NCBI RefSeq assembly: GCF_012979235.1
Contig: NZ_JAATWC010000002.1
Span: 124,001 to 188,000, forward strand
DNA from: Dissulfurirhabdus thermomarina
GTDB lineage: Bacteria > Desulfobacterota > Dissulfuribacteria > Dissulfuribacterales > Dissulfurirhabdaceae
Reading direction: 5' to 3'
Length of the DNA stretch: 64,000 nt
Both the position numbers and the translations under genes were made by a program. Positions 33,636-43,168 of the stretch are shown piece by piece. Each line of letters opens with the position of its first letter. Within the stretch, counting starts at the first letter, position 1. The notes below the pieces were generated by a model. That model was not told where the DNA came from and did not search any database. It saw nothing but the letters and a program-made list of their open reading frames with translations.

Positions 33636-36600
33636 GGCCGGCCTCCCCGGCCCCCGGCGGAGGCGGCCGCGTCGAGCCCCGTCTCGGCCCATGCGGCCTC
33701 GAGGCGCTTCGGCGAGACGGGGACGGCAGTCTTGAGCTCCGGGGCGAAGAGGGAGACCCGGTATTCCTCGAGGAGGAAGTCGTAGGCCGCCAGGCGCGCC
33801 TCGGCGGCGGGGCCGGCCGCGCGCCGCCGGGCCTCGAAGGGGGCGAGCCGCGCCTCCTTGGCCGCGTCCTTGGCCGGGTCGGCATGGGCGCGGCGTGCCC
33901 GGACGGCCAGGGCCCGGAGGTAGCGGGGGAGGTGCGGCAGGCGGTCCGCCGGCACCCCCGAGGGGAACTCTGGCGGGACGATCCGATGGAGCTCGGCCCG
34001 GACCCGGCCCATCCACGCCGGCTCGCCTCCCGGCCGGCCGGCCGCGGCGCCGGAGAGGCGCCGGAGTTCCCGGTGGACGGCGAGGCGTTCCGAGAAGACC
34101 CGTTCCACCGCCTCCAGGATGGGGCGGGCCCGGGCGAAGAGCCGGCCCTCCAGCGCGGCGGCCGCCCTTCGGAGTTCTTCCGGGGCCGGGAGCCCCGGCC
34201 CCCCGGGGAGGGGCAGGAGCTCTGCCTTCAGGAGGGCCAGGGTCCGCTCGGCCACGATCTCCGGGCCGCCGAAGGGGGCCACGGCCTCGAGGCGGTCCTT
34301 CCCGGGGCGTGCGAGCCGGGCCAGATCCTTGAAGTCCCGGGCGAACCTGGCCTCGAAGAGCCGCGGGAGGGCCGCCCGGGTGGCGGCCTCGGCGGCGTCC
34401 GGGGATGGGAAGAGCCGGAGGGCCACACCGCCGTCCTCGGCGGACAGGCCCGGGTAGGCCGCCGGGGCGCCGGGGTCGTCCGGGTCCACCGGGACGGCGG
34501 GCGGGACCTCCGGGAGGTCGTCCAGGCTGACGCGGCCGCGTTCCCACCGCGCCCTGGCGGCGGGCCAGGCCGGGTGCGACTCCGCGGTTCGGGCGAGGGC
34601 GCTGGAGAGCCGGGCCCGGAGCCCGGCGGGATCCCGGGCCGCGGCGAGGACCCGCCCCCGGGGGTCGCGGACCTCGAGGCGCATCCGGAGGTGGGGCGCG
34701 AGGCCCGCCTCGGCGGCGGCGAGCGCCGACGGGTCCAGCACCAGGCCGAACCGGCGGCGGACGGCCCGGGCCAGGGCGCCGGCGAAGTCCCCTTCCCGGT
34801 CGGCGGAGATGTCGCCGGCCAGGGCCTCGGCCGCGGCGGGGAGGGGGACCAGGGGCCGGCGGAGGGCCTTCGGAAGGGCGCGGAGGACCTCCTCCACCTT
34901 GTCCGGGAGGAGGCCCGGCACCAGGCGGTCGAAGTGGGCCGGCCGGAGGACCGGGACGAGCTCCGGCGGGATCTCGGCGGTGACCCCGTCCTCCGGGTCG
35001 CCGGGAGCGAAGCGGTAGCGGAGGGGGACGCGCCGGCCGGCCACCTCGATGTGCCCCGGGTAACGTGCCAACTCGAACGGGGAGGGGAGGGCCCGCCGGA
35101 CCTGGTCGGCCGTGAGCCGCAGGAACCGGTCGGATCCCGCGGCCTTGATCGCCCCCCTCAGGGTGGCGGCGTCGCAGATCCGCCCGGCGGGCCCGAGGGC
35201 CCGCCGCACCGCCGGCGTCGCCTCCAGGGCGTCGAGGGCCTCTCGGTAGAAGCCGGCCAGGACCTCCTCGTCCACCAGGAGGTCCGTCCGGCGCGTCCGC
35301 TGCTCCAGATCCCGGATCTCCTCCACGAGCGCCGCGTTGTGGCGAAGGAAGGCGGGGGGACGGGAGACCTCGCCGGGGACGAGGCCCTCCCGGATGAAGA
35401 TTTCCCGGGCCTCGTCCGGGTTCACCGGGGAGAGGCGCACCCGGCGGCCCTGGACCAGGGGGAGCCCGTAGAGGGAGACCCGCTCGAGGGCCGTCACCTC
35501 CCCCCGCCGCTTGTCCCACCGGGGCTCGGCGTAGGAGCGGGTCACCTGGTCCCCGGCCACCGCCTCGATCCACTCGGGCTCCACGGCGGCCGCGGTGCGG
35601 GCGAAGACCTGGGAGGTCTTCACGATCTCCGCCGCCACGATCCACCGGGGCCGCCGCTTGTAGAGGGCGGAACCGGGGAAGAGAAGGAGTTCCCGGCCGC
35701 GGGCGCCGAGATAGCGTCCCTTTTCCTTGTGCACGGCCACGTGGCCGAGGAAACCCGCGAGGATCGACCGGTGCACCGCGGCGGGATCCGCCGGCTCCCG
35801 GTTGGGGCGGAACCCGCCGGCCTCGGCGAGGATGGACCGGAGCTGGTCGTGGATGTCGTCCCACTCCCGCATCCGGTTCCAGGAGAGGAAGCGGTCGCGG
35901 CAGAACCGCCGGAGGCGCCCGCCGCTCCCGGCCGCCTTCTCGCGCTGCCAGGCATCCCAGAGCCGCAGCCAGAAGACGAAGTCGGAGGCCGGATCCCGGA
36001 AGGCGGCGTGGGCCTGGTCCGCCTGGACCGCCTTTTCGGCGGGCCGCTCCCGGGGGTCCTGCACGCTGAGGGCCGCCGCGATGACGAGGATCTCGCGGAG
36101 CGCTCCCTCTTGCCGGGCCTGGAGGATCATCCGGGCCAGGCGCGGGTCCAGGGGGAGCCGCGCCATGAGCCGTCCCGTGCGGGTGAGGCGCCCGTCCGCG
36201 GTCAAGGCGCCGAGCTCCCGGAGGGTCCGGACCCCCTCCCGGAGGGCCCGGGGCGAGGGCGGCGTCACGAAGGGGAAGGCCGACGGGTCGCGGAAGCCCA
36301 GGGCGGCCAGGCGCAGGATCACCTCCGCCAGGTTGGAACGGAGGATCTCCGGCGGGGTGTGGGCGGGCCGGGCCTCGTAGTCGGCCTCCGGGTAGAGGCG
36401 CACGCAGCGGCCGGCCTGGACGCGCCCCGCGCGGCCCGCCCGCTGGTCGGCGCTGGCCCGGGAGACGGGCGCCACCGGGAGGGTGGTGGTGCCGGATCGG
36501 ACGTTGTAGCGGGGGATGCGGGCGAGGCCCGAGTCGATGACGGTCCGGATGCCCGGGACGGTGATGGAGGTCTCGGCCACGTTGGTGGCGCAGACGATCT

Positions 36601-37522
36601 TCTGTACCGGGGCGGGGCGGAAGATCCGGCGCTGGTCGGCCCCGGAGAGGCGGCCGAACATGGGGAGGACGAGGGCCTCCTCCCCGGTTTCGTCGCGGAG
36701 GGCGGCCACGGCCTCCAGGATGTCCCGCTCGGTGGGGAGGAAGACCAGGATGTCGCCGCGGCGGTCCTCCCGCCGGACCTCCCGCACCGCCGCGCAGACC
36801 TGTTCCACGAGCCCCGGGGCCTCGCCGTCCGCGGCCTCGTCCGGGGGACGGTAGCGGACCTCCACCGGGTGGCCCCGGCCGGTGACCGCCACGTGGGGCG
36901 CCTCGGGGAAGGCGGCCCGGATGGCGTCGAGGTCCAGGGTGGCCGAGGTCACCAGGACGCGGAGGTCCGGCCGGCGGGGGAGGATCGTCTTCAGGAGGCC
37001 GAGGAGGAGATCGATGTTCAGGGTCCGCTCGTGCACCTCGTCCACGATGACGGTGTCGTAGCGGCGGAGCAGGAGATCGCGCTGGGCCTCGGCCAGGAGG
37101 AGGCCGTCGGTGACGAACCGGATGCGGGTTTCCGGGCCCGTCCGGTCGCGGAACCGGATGCGGTAACCCACGAGCCGCCCGCCCGGCGGCCCCAGCTCCT
37201 CGGCGACCCGTTCCGCCACCGTCACGGCCGCCACGCGCCGGGGCTGAGTGCAGGCGATGGAGCCGCTTCTGCCCCGCCCGGCGGCGAGGCAGATCTTGGG
37301 CAGCTGGGTGGTCTTGCCGGAGCCGGTCTCGCCGGTGACGACGACCACCGGGTGGCGGCGGACGGCGGCCACGAGTTCCTCCCGGGCGGCGGCGATGGGG
37401 AGGCCCGGCGGACAGGCGAGTTCGGCCTCCCGGATGAGCATCTCCACGTCGCTCACCGGCGGCCGGTGCGGGACGAGGCGCGCGGCGGGGCGGGGGGAGG
37501 ATCGGGGGTGAGAGCGGGCCAT
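33632..37522 (-). CDS. hrpA: ATP-dependent RNA helicase HrpA (DEAH box)
   Basis: 1296-residue DEAH/RHA helicase. Walker A 'VTGETGSGKTTQLPKICLAA', 'TQPRRVAAVTVAERVAEE', Walker B in the form 'VDEVHERTLNIDLLLGLLK' (DEVH rather than DEAH, as in many HrpA), 'VTSATLD', 'TNVAETSITVPGIRTVIDSG' and 'QRAGRAGRVQAGRCVRLYPE' are clear. The HA2 and OB-fold regions follow, then a long C-terminal HrpA-specific DUF3418 region. It has been implicated in mRNA processing and ribosome rescue in E. coli. The length matches the family. It is coupled to kdsC downstream. Confidence 0.93.
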   Translation of the reverse strand: MARSHPRSSPRPAARLVPHRPPVSDVEMLIREAELACPPGLPIAAAREELVAAVRRHPVVVVTGETGSGKTTQLPKICLAAGRGRSGSIACTQPRRVAAVTVAERVAEELGPPGGRLVGYRIRFRDRTGPETRIRFVTDGLLLAEAQRDLLLRRYDTVIVDEVHERTLNIDLLLGLLKTILPRRPDLRVLVTSATLDLDAIRAAFPEAPHVAVTGRGHPVEVRYRPPDEAADGEAPGLVEQVCAAVREVRREDRRGDILVFLPTERDILEAVAALRDETGEEALVLPMFGRLSGADQRRIFRPAPVQKIVCATNVAETSITVPGIRTVIDSGLARIPRYNVRSGTTTLPVAPVSRASADQRAGRAGRVQAGRCVRLYPEADYEARPAHTPPEILRSNLAEVILRLAALGFRDPSAFPFVTPPSPRALREGVRTLRELGALTADGRLTRTGRLMARLPLDPRLARMILQARQEGALREILVIAAALSVQDPRERPAEKAVQADQAHAAFRDPASDFVFWLRLWDAWQREKAAGSGGRLRRFCRDRFLSWNRMREWDDIHDQLRSILAEAGGFRPNREPADPAAVHRSILAGFLGHVAVHKEKGRYLGARGRELLLFPGSALYKRRPRWIVAAEIVKTSQVFARTAAAVEPEWIEAVAGDQVTRSYAEPRWDKRRGEVTALERVSLYGLPLVQGRRVRLSPVNPDEAREIFIREGLVPGEVSRPPAFLRHNAALVEEIRDLEQRTRRTDLLVDEEVLAGFYREALDALEATPAVRRALGPAGRICDAATLRGAIKAAGSDRFLRLTADQVRRALPSPFELARYPGHIEVAGRRVPLRYRFAPGDPEDGVTAEIPPELVPVLRPAHFDRLVPGLLPDKVEEVLRALPKALRRPLVPLPAAAEALAGDISADREGDFAGALARAVRRRFGLVLDPSALAAAEAGLAPHLRMRLEVRDPRGRVLAAARDPAGLRARLSSALARTAESHPAWPAARARWERGRVSLDDLPEVPPAVPVDPDDPGAPAAYPGLSAEDGGVALRLFPSPDAAEAATRAALPRLFEARFARDFKDLARLARPGKDRLEAVAPFGGPEIVAERTLALLKAELLPLPGGPGLPAPEELRRAAAALEGRLFARARPILEAVERVFSERLAVHRELRRLSGAAAGRPGGEPAWMGRVRAELHRIVPPEFPSGVPADRLPHLPRYLRALAVRARRAHADPAKDAAKEARLAPFEARRRAAGPAAEARLAAYDFLLEEYRVSLFAPELKTAVPVSPKRLEAAWAETGLDAAASAGGRGGRP

Positions 37523-37614
37523 CTCTTCTGCTCCACGGGCACCGGCCGGCGCGGCGATCGGGGCGCGGTTCCGCGTGTCACTTTACCATACCGGGTCCCG
37601 GGCGGTGAAGAGAA

Positions 37615-37647
37615 CGCCCCCGGGCGCCGGAGGGCGGCCCGGGGGCG
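37615..37647 (-). terminator. Probable terminator of the chemoreceptor gene
   Basis: 11-bp perfect stem CGCCCCCGGGC/GCCCGGGGGCG with an 11-base loop, followed on the minus strand by TTCTCTTCACC, 26 bases beyond the stop codon. Confidence 0.5.
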
Positions 37648-37673
37648 GGGGCGCGGCCGTGCGGCGCGCCGGG

Positions 37674-39440
37674 TCAGTCGGTCTTGAAGACGGCGAGGAG
37701 ATCCTGGAGCTGTGCGGAGAGCGTCTCCAGCTTGGAGGCGGCGGCGCGGACCGCCTCGGCGCCCTCGGCGTTCCGGGTGCTGGCCTCGGTGATGCCCTCG
37801 CTCACCTGGGCCATCTCCTGGACCTCTTCGCTCACCTGCTGGGCGCTGGAACTCACCTCGCTGGTGGTGGCGGTCTGCTCCTCCACGGCCGCGGCGATGC
37901 TGTTGCTGAGCTCCAGCACCCGCTCCATCACCGAGACGATGCGGGAGACGGCCTCGGTGGCCTCCCGGGCCTCCTGCTGGAGGCCCTGGACGATCTCGTC
38001 GATCTCCGTCACCGAGTTGCTGGTCTGCTTGGCGAGTTCCTTCACCTCGTCGGCCACCACGGCGAAGCCCTTGCCGGCCTCGCCGGCCCGGGCGGCCTCG
38101 ATGGTGGCGTTCAGGGCGAGGAGGTTGGTCTGCTCGGCGATGGAGCCGATGAGCTGGCTCACCTCGCCGATCTTGGTGGAAGACTCGGCGAGACTCGCGA
38201 TGACTTTCTGGGCGCCGGTGGCCTGGGCGTTCGCCTCCTGGGCCACGTCCCGGGCCTCCCCGGTGTGCTTGGCGATCTCGGCCACGGTGGCGGTCATCTC
38301 CTCCATGGCGGCGGCCACCCCGGTGACGTGCTCGCTGGTGCTCTCGGCCACGCGGTGGACCTCCGCGGCCTGGGCCTGGGCCTCGGTGGCCATGGAGGCC
38401 ATCTGCTCCGAGGTCGAAAGGAGCGCCCCGGCCTCGGCCTTCACCTGGTCTCCCTCGCCCCGGATCTGGCGGATGATGTGGGCGATGCGGTGCATGAAGG
38501 CGTTGACGAAGGCGGCGGTGGCGGTGAGCTCGTTCCCCACGGCGCGGCGGAAGATCTCGCAGTGCTCGCAACTGGCGAGCTTGCCGGACTTGATGCGTGG
38601 GCAGTGGATCTCGGGGGCGAAGCTGCCCGCCTCGTACCAGCAGTGGCCCTCCCGGCCGTAGACGGGGCACTCCCGTTGGCCGCAGCCCAGCTTCTCGGAG
38701 CAGTTCACCGCGGGGACGTCGAGGTCCCGGGTGAGATCGGCTTCGCCGGTGGACAGCCCCCGCATGTTGTCCACGAGGCGGTGGAGGGGGACGAGGGCCT
38801 CGTGCCGGATCACGAGCCAGAGGAGGGGCAGGGCGAGGGCTAAGGCCCCGAGCACCAGGGCCAGCATGAGGACGGCCCCCCGGTGCTGGACGCCGAGGAC
38901 CGCCGAGAGGTCGCTCCGGATCACCAGGGCGCCGAGGATGGGCTTGGACTTTTCGTGGCACTGGTGGCAGGCGGAGCCGTTGTCGAGCCGGTGGAGGCCG
39001 AGGATCATCCCCTTGCCATCGCCCAGGTCCACCAGCCGGACCGCCATGTCCCCGCCCGTGGAGCGCAGGGTCTCCGCCCCTTCCCGCCATTCAGCGAAGT
39101 CCGGCATCCGCCAGACGTTCCGCCCCTTGTCCGCCGGGTGGGTGGCATAGGTGACCACGCCGGCCTCGTTCACCATCCAGACGTCGGCCACATCGGCCAG
39201 GCTGCGAAGGGCGGCGTCGATGCCGTCCTCGTCTCCTTGGGCCATGGGATACTGCAGGGCCGCCTTCACGCTGTCGAGCAGGGCGCTGGCCTGGATGTGG
39301 ACACTGGCCCAGTTGCCCTTCCCGACGATGTAGAAGTGGAGGGCGAGGCAGGCCAGGGTGCCGCCCACGAAGAAGACGAAGATGGGGACGAGCAGCCGGA
39401 AGGCCATGCTGTGGGTGTTGATCTTGCCGAAGAGGTGCAT
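37674..39440 (-). CDS. Methyl-accepting chemotaxis protein with periplasmic heme c motif and Cys-rich linker
   Basis: 588 residues. TM1 (about 13-38), a periplasmic sensor with '[15 protein letters not shown]' (CHQCH at 158-162, a covalent heme site), and TM2 (about 188-211) are followed by a HAMP-like helix. Then comes a cytoplasmic segment with seven Cys (247, 253, 258, 267, 280, 291, 294) including 'CEHC' and 'CWYEAGS'. The signalling domain contains the hairpin tip '[20 protein letters not shown]' and '[18 protein letters not shown]'. It likely senses redox potential or gas ligands. A sigma-28 promoter lies at 39520-39547. Confidence 0.93.
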   Translation of the reverse strand: MHLFGKINTHSMAFRLLVPIFVFFVGGTLACLALHFYIVGKGNWASVHIQASALLDSVKAALQYPMAQGDEDGIDAALRSLADVADVWMVNEAGVVTYATHPADKGRNVWRMPDFAEWREGAETLRSTGGDMAVRLVDLGDGKGMILGLHRLDNGSACHQCHEKSKPILGALVIRSDLSAVLGVQHRGAVLMLALVLGALALALPLLWLVIRHEALVPLHRLVDNMRGLSTGEADLTRDLDVPAVNCSEKLGCGQRECPVYGREGHCWYEAGSFAPEIHCPRIKSGKLASCEHCEIFRRAVGNELTATAAFVNAFMHRIAHIIRQIRGEGDQVKAEAGALLSTSEQMASMATEAQAQAAEVHRVAESTSEHVTGVAAAMEEMTATVAEIAKHTGEARDVAQEANAQATGAQKVIASLAESSTKIGEVSQLIGSIAEQTNLLALNATIEAARAGEAGKGFAVVADEVKELAKQTSNSVTEIDEIVQGLQQEAREATEAVSRIVSVMERVLELSNSIAAAVEEQTATTSEVSSSAQQVSEEVQEMAQVSEGITEASTRNAEGAEAVRAAASKLETLSAQLQDLLAVFKTD

Positions 39441-39519
39441 CTCCCGATCCCCCTTTCGCGGTGACGGTGGCGGTGACGCCGGGCGGGGCCGAAGCTGGAG
39501 ACCCGGAGTTTCCTTTTTC

Positions 39520-39547
39520 CTATCGGCGAAGATCGTCGCGGCCTTTA
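39520..39547 (-). promoter_or_regulatory. Sigma-28 (FliA) promoter of the chemoreceptor gene
   Basis: On the minus strand TAAA (39547-39544), 16 bases, then GCCGATAG (39527-39520). The family consensus is TAAA-N15-GCCGATAA, so the boxes match nearly perfectly with one extra spacer base. It lies 80 bases ahead of the start codon. Confidence 0.7.
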
Positions 39548-39652
39548 GGCCCGCGGCGGGGGGCTCATGGAGGCCGGCCGGCGTGCCGAAACGTAGGGAG
39601 AGGGCCCGGGTCCGGGTCCGACCGACACCGCCCATCGAGGCGAGGGGGGGCC

Positions 39653-40066
39653 ATGGCACAGGAACTCGGCATCTTGGTGATGGACGACGCGGAAGACGTG
39701 ACCTTCATGCTCCGGCAGGCCCTCTCCGGCCCCGGGCGGCGGGTGGACACCGCCCGGGACGGACGGGAGGGGCTTCGCCTGGCCGGGGAGCGGGTGTACG
39801 ATCTCTTCGTGGTGGACCTCGTCATGCCCCGGATGAACGGCTACGAGGTCTGCCGGGCCCTCCGGGAGATCCCGCGGTACCGGCGGACCCCCATCCTGGT
39901 GCTCACCGGGCGCGACGACCCCGGCGACCGCGACCTGGTCCACGCCCTGGGGGTGGAGAAGTTTCTCACCAAGCCCGTGGCGGTGGCCGAGCTCAAGGAG
40001 ACGGTGGACCGCATCCTCTGCGACCGGATGCTGCAGGAGCTCGACGACGAGATGGAGACGGATTGA
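39653..40066 (+). CDS. Single-domain response regulator (CheY-like receiver)
   Basis: 137-residue receiver domain: acidic pair '[10 protein letters not shown]' (Asp11, Asp12), phosphoacceptor '[19 protein letters not shown]', Thr in 'ILVLTGRDD' and Lys in '[13 protein letters not shown]'. There is no output domain, so it acts by protein contact, for example on a motor or a kinase. The ribosome site is GGGGGGG close to the ATG. The FapA-like gene follows 13 bases after its stop, suggesting one transcript. The divergent chemoreceptor gene is upstream. Confidence 0.88.
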   Translation: MAQELGILVMDDAEDVTFMLRQALSGPGRRVDTARDGREGLRLAGERVYDLFVVDLVMPRMNGYEVCRALREIPRYRRTPILVLTGRDDPGDRDLVHALGVEKFLTKPVAVAELKETVDRILCDRMLQELDDEMETD

Positions 40067-40079
40067 CGGGATACCCGCG

Positions 40080-41522
40080 ATGAGGGACCACGCCGACGAT
40101 CCCAGGGCCCTTCGGGTCCAGCTGGAGACGGAGGGGATTTCCGCCTTTGACGGGAGGTTCCGCCTGGTGGTCCGGGACCGGGGCATGGCGCTCCACCTCG
40201 TCCCGGAGCAGGGATGGGAGCATGCCGACCTGCCGGACATCGGCGATATCTTCACCACGCTTTCCGGCCTGGGGCTCGACGCCGAGCTCTTCTCCACGCC
40301 CCGGCGGCGGGGCGACGGCTGGATCCTCGCCGAGGGTGTGCCACCTCTCGACGGGGCGGACGGCAGGCTCGAGATCCTGGCCGAGGATCCCGCGCCCCCC
40401 GGCACCGCGGCGAACGGCCCGGCGGAGCGGACCGACTGGCGGGAGCCTTCCGACCTGATCCGCAACGTCCTCCAGGATCAGCCGGTGGCGGTCCTCAGGA
40501 AGCCGAGCCCCGGCTACGCGGGGAAGAACGTCTTCGGGGAGCCCATCCCCGCCCGCGCCGGCCGGCCCGCCAAGGTCCGGCTGGGGGACGGGGTCGCGGC
40601 CGAGGAGGACGAGGAGGGGGTCCGGGTCCGGGCCGCGCGCGACGGGCACCTGGCCTGGAACGGGTCCGTGCTGTCGGTGGCGGACGTCTTCACGGTACCC
40701 GGCGACGTGGACTACGCCACGGGGAACCTCATGTTCGTGGGGCGGCGCCTGGAGATCGGCGGCGACGTCCTGCCCGGTTTCCGCGTCCAGTGCCGGGGCG
40801 ACGTGCACGTGAAGGGCCTCGTGAACGACGGCACGGTGGAGGCCGTGGGAGACGTCCATGTGGACGGCGGGGTCATCGGGGAGAAGGCCGAGGTGCGGGC
40901 CGGGGGTGACATCCGGGTGGGGTTCGCCGAGAACGCCCGGCTGGACGCCGGGCAGGACCTCTACGTGAGGGATCACCTCCTCCAGGTGGACTGTTTCTGT
41001 CGGGGGCGCCTCGTGGTCGTCGAGGGCAAGGGCGCCATCGTGGGCGGGAGTTCCCTGGCCCTGCGCGGCGTGGAGGCCCAGGTCATCGGGTCGGCGGCCG
41101 CCGTGCCCACCCTGGTCCACGTGGGCTACGATCCCAAGGCCGAGGAGACCAAGGAGCACCTGAAGGACGAGCTCGACGGTTGGAAGCTCCGCCTCATGAA
41201 GGTCAAGCGCAAGATCCGGGAACTCCGGGAGCGGAACGGCGGCGCCGGGGCCCTCGAGAAGGCCGAGCGGATCGAGGCCATGGTCCAGCAGGCCATCCGG
41301 GAGGCAGAGGCCCGGATGGATACCCTGAACCAGCACTTCTCCCGGTGCCGGAAGGCCCGCGTGGTGATCCGGAGGGAGGTCTTCCCCAACATCCAGGTGG
41401 GCATCTACAACGCCTGGGACGTGAACAAGGTGCACCGCTCCGGGCCCTGCGAGTTCTTCCTGGACGACGCCGCCCGCGTGGCCCTCTCTGCGGGCGGCGA
41501 AGTCAGGCCCCTGGACGGGTGA
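40080..41522 (+). CDS. FapA/DUF342-family polymerising protein
   Basis: 480 residues with the DUF342 (FapA) beta-helix core: 'AVLRKPSPGYAGKNVFGEPI', 'GDVDYATGNLMFVGRRLEIG' followed by repeated 'GDVHVKG', 'GDVHVDG', 'GDIRVG' rungs, then 'KGAIVGGSSLALRGVEAQVI' and a coiled coil (about 350-430) with a short beta-rich end. These bactofilin-like right-handed helices form scaffolds; the family also occurs in polar-flagellum and spore contexts. It is probably co-transcribed with the receiver protein before it. Function here unknown. Confidence 0.83.
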   Translation: MRDHADDPRALRVQLETEGISAFDGRFRLVVRDRGMALHLVPEQGWEHADLPDIGDIFTTLSGLGLDAELFSTPRRRGDGWILAEGVPPLDGADGRLEILAEDPAPPGTAANGPAERTDWREPSDLIRNVLQDQPVAVLRKPSPGYAGKNVFGEPIPARAGRPAKVRLGDGVAAEEDEEGVRVRAARDGHLAWNGSVLSVADVFTVPGDVDYATGNLMFVGRRLEIGGDVLPGFRVQCRGDVHVKGLVNDGTVEAVGDVHVDGGVIGEKAEVRAGGDIRVGFAENARLDAGQDLYVRDHLLQVDCFCRGRLVVVEGKGAIVGGSSLALRGVEAQVIGSAAAVPTLVHVGYDPKAEETKEHLKDELDGWKLRLMKVKRKIRELRERNGGAGALEKAERIEAMVQQAIREAEARMDTLNQHFSRCRKARVVIRREVFPNIQVGIYNAWDVNKVHRSGPCEFFLDDAARVALSAGGEVRPLDG

Positions 41523-41568
41523 CCCGGCTCCCCTTGCATCCCGTTTCCATCCTTGTACATTAGGGCCG

Positions 41569-41775
41569 TATGCCGTCGCGGACGGCGCCATGCCGGTGCC
41601 GACGTTCCTCGGCGGCGCCGCCCGAATGCGCCGAGCGGGACGCTTGGCGGCGTGGCTTCGGATGTTCGTCCCGGCGGCGTACCCGGGTACGCCCCGTCCC
41701 TGGGCATCCCCGCGCGTGCATTCGGCGCTTTTTGCTGAGCCATCCACGCGGAGCGGCCTCTTGCGAAGCATCTTT
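41569..41775. repeat. Dispersed repeat type A, copy 5 (diverged)
   Basis: Contains GTATGCCGTCGCGG, a perfect palindrome GGCGTACCCGGGTACGCC at 41676-41693 in the position of the central inverted repeat, and the usual end 'GCGCTTTTTGCTGAGCCATC' with CACGCGGAGCGGCCTCTTGC and GAAGCATC. It fills the gap between the FapA-like and siroheme-protein genes. Confidence 0.6.
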
Positions 41776-41804
41776 TGATTCTTGTCGAGGAGGGATTCTC
41801 GCGC

Positions 41805-42470
41805 ATGACCTCGGAACGGACGTCTCCCGCCCCCGGCCTGGTGGTCCAGAAGGACGGTTCCCTGGCGCTCAGCCTCGAGTTCGCCGGCGGCCTCGTGTCC
41901 CCGGAGGTGCTCGAGGCCGCGGCCGCCGTGGCCCGCCGGCACGGGGCCCTGCTGCACCTCACCACCGCCCAGAAGCTCATGGTCCTGGGGCTCGACGACC
42001 GGTCCGGGCCCGCCGCCATGGAGGCCCTCGAGGCCGCCGGCGCCGTGGTCCGCAAGGCCCGGGACATCTCCCAGGCCCGGGTCTGCGTCGGGAAGCCCTA
42101 CTGCCCCCTCGCCCTCCAGGAGACCCTCCCGGCGGCGCGGCTTCTCTACGAGCGGGCGGCCCGGCATCCCATCCCGCCCAAGATGAAGGTGGGCATCGCC
42201 GGCTGTCCCGCCTGCTGCTCGTGGGCCAACGTCATGGACCTCGGGTTCGTGGGCCTGCGCAGCGGGTTCAAGGTGATGCTGGGCGGCCACGGCGGTTACC
42301 GGCCGCGACCCGGGGTGGACATCGGGCGGGTGCCCGACGCCGAGGCCGCGGCCGCCGTCCTGCTCCGGCTCGCGGATCTCTTCGCCCGGGAGACGGAGAA
42401 GAAGGGGCGGGTGGACAAGATCGTCGAGAAGCTGGGCGTCGAGACCCTCCAGCGGGAGCTCGGGCTCTGA
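41805..42470 (+). CDS. Small nitrite/sulfite-reductase-like siroheme Fe-S protein
   Basis: 221 residues. N-terminal ferredoxin-like half domain ('LHLTTAQKLMVLGL') and the siroheme-[4Fe-4S] signature C94-x5-C100 ('CVGKPYC') and C134-x3-C138 ('AGCPACCSWA'), followed by 'VMDLGFVGLRSGFKVMLGGH'. This is half the size of a sulfite or nitrite reductase subunit. Similar small proteins occur alone in anaerobes with poorly known function. AGGAGG lies upstream of the ATG. It is next to a flavodoxin-like gene that could supply electrons. Confidence 0.82.
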   Translation: MTSERTSPAPGLVVQKDGSLALSLEFAGGLVSPEVLEAAAAVARRHGALLHLTTAQKLMVLGLDDRSGPAAMEALEAAGAVVRKARDISQARVCVGKPYCPLALQETLPAARLLYERAARHPIPPKMKVGIAGCPACCSWANVMDLGFVGLRSGFKVMLGGHGGYRPRPGVDIGRVPDAEAAAAVLLRLADLFARETEKKGRVDKIVEKLGVETLQRELGL

Positions 42471-42502
42471 GTTCCCGCCGGCGGGGGACTACTTCTGCCG
42501 CC

Positions 42503-43165
42503 GTGGCGGACCGCCCCGCGACAGCCCCGAGGATCCTCCTCCTCTTCTTTTCCCTGAGCGGCCAGACCCGGCGGCTCATCCGGGCCATGGCCGACGGCAT
42601 GCGGGCGGCGGGGGCCGATGTGGTGGAGGCGCGGCTCCGGCCCGAGCGCCCCATCCCGTTTCCCCTGCCTTCGCTCCGGCGGACGTTCTGGATGATGCTC
42701 CGGACCTTCTTCCGGGCCCGGACGCCCATCCGCCCTCTGGCCCCGGAGGCGCGGTCCGGGCGCTTCGACCTCGTGGTGCTCGCCGGCCCCACGTGGTCCT
42801 TCAATCCCAGCGGCCCGGTGCTGGCCTTCCTCGACCGGGACGGCGCGGCGGTGCTCGGCGGGCGGACCGTCCTGCCCGTCATCTCGTGCCGGGGCTACTG
42901 GCGGGCGCACTGGTGGGGGCTCTACGGGCGGATCCGCCGGTGCGGCGGGCGGCCGTTGGCGCCCTGGGTCTACACCCACCCGGTGGCCGAGCCCTGGCGG
43001 ACGCTCGGGGTGCTCCTCACCATCGCGGGCTGGAACGTGAAACGGGTGGGGTTCCTGGCGCGGCGCTACGCCCACTACGGCCACTCGGAGGACCAGGTCC
43101 GGGACGCCGCGGAGAAGGGGCGGCGGTTCGTCCGCTGGATGGCGGACCGCCCGCCCGGGGGCTGA
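42503..43165 (+). CDS. Flavodoxin-like protein
   Basis: 220-residue protein with a flavodoxin fold: phosphate-binding 'LLLFFSLSGQTRRLIRAMAD', 'FDLVVLAGPTWSFNPSGPVL' and 'GRTVLPVISCRGYWRAHWWG'. The 'PIPFPLPSLRRTFWMMLRTF' insert is typical of the flavodoxin-like group annotated with dialkylresorcinol-condensing enzymes. It is likely an FMN oxidoreductase of unknown partner. The start is GTG at 42503, 33 bases after the siroheme-protein gene, with only a weak ribosome site. Four bases separate it from the exporter gene. Confidence 0.75.
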   Translation: MADRPATAPRILLLFFSLSGQTRRLIRAMADGMRAAGADVVEARLRPERPIPFPLPSLRRTFWMMLRTFFRARTPIRPLAPEARSGRFDLVVLAGPTWSFNPSGPVLAFLDRDGAAVLGGRTVLPVISCRGYWRAHWWGLYGRIRRCGGRPLAPWVYTHPVAEPWRTLGVLLTIAGWNVKRVGFLARRYAHYGHSEDQVRDAAEKGRRFVRWMADRPPGG

Positions 43166-43168
43166 GCC

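Noticed and set aside
33884-37687. Open frame of about 1260 codons opposite hrpA
   Set aside because: Complement of a well-supported helicase gene; sequence is Gly/Arg/Glu/His-rich without domains.
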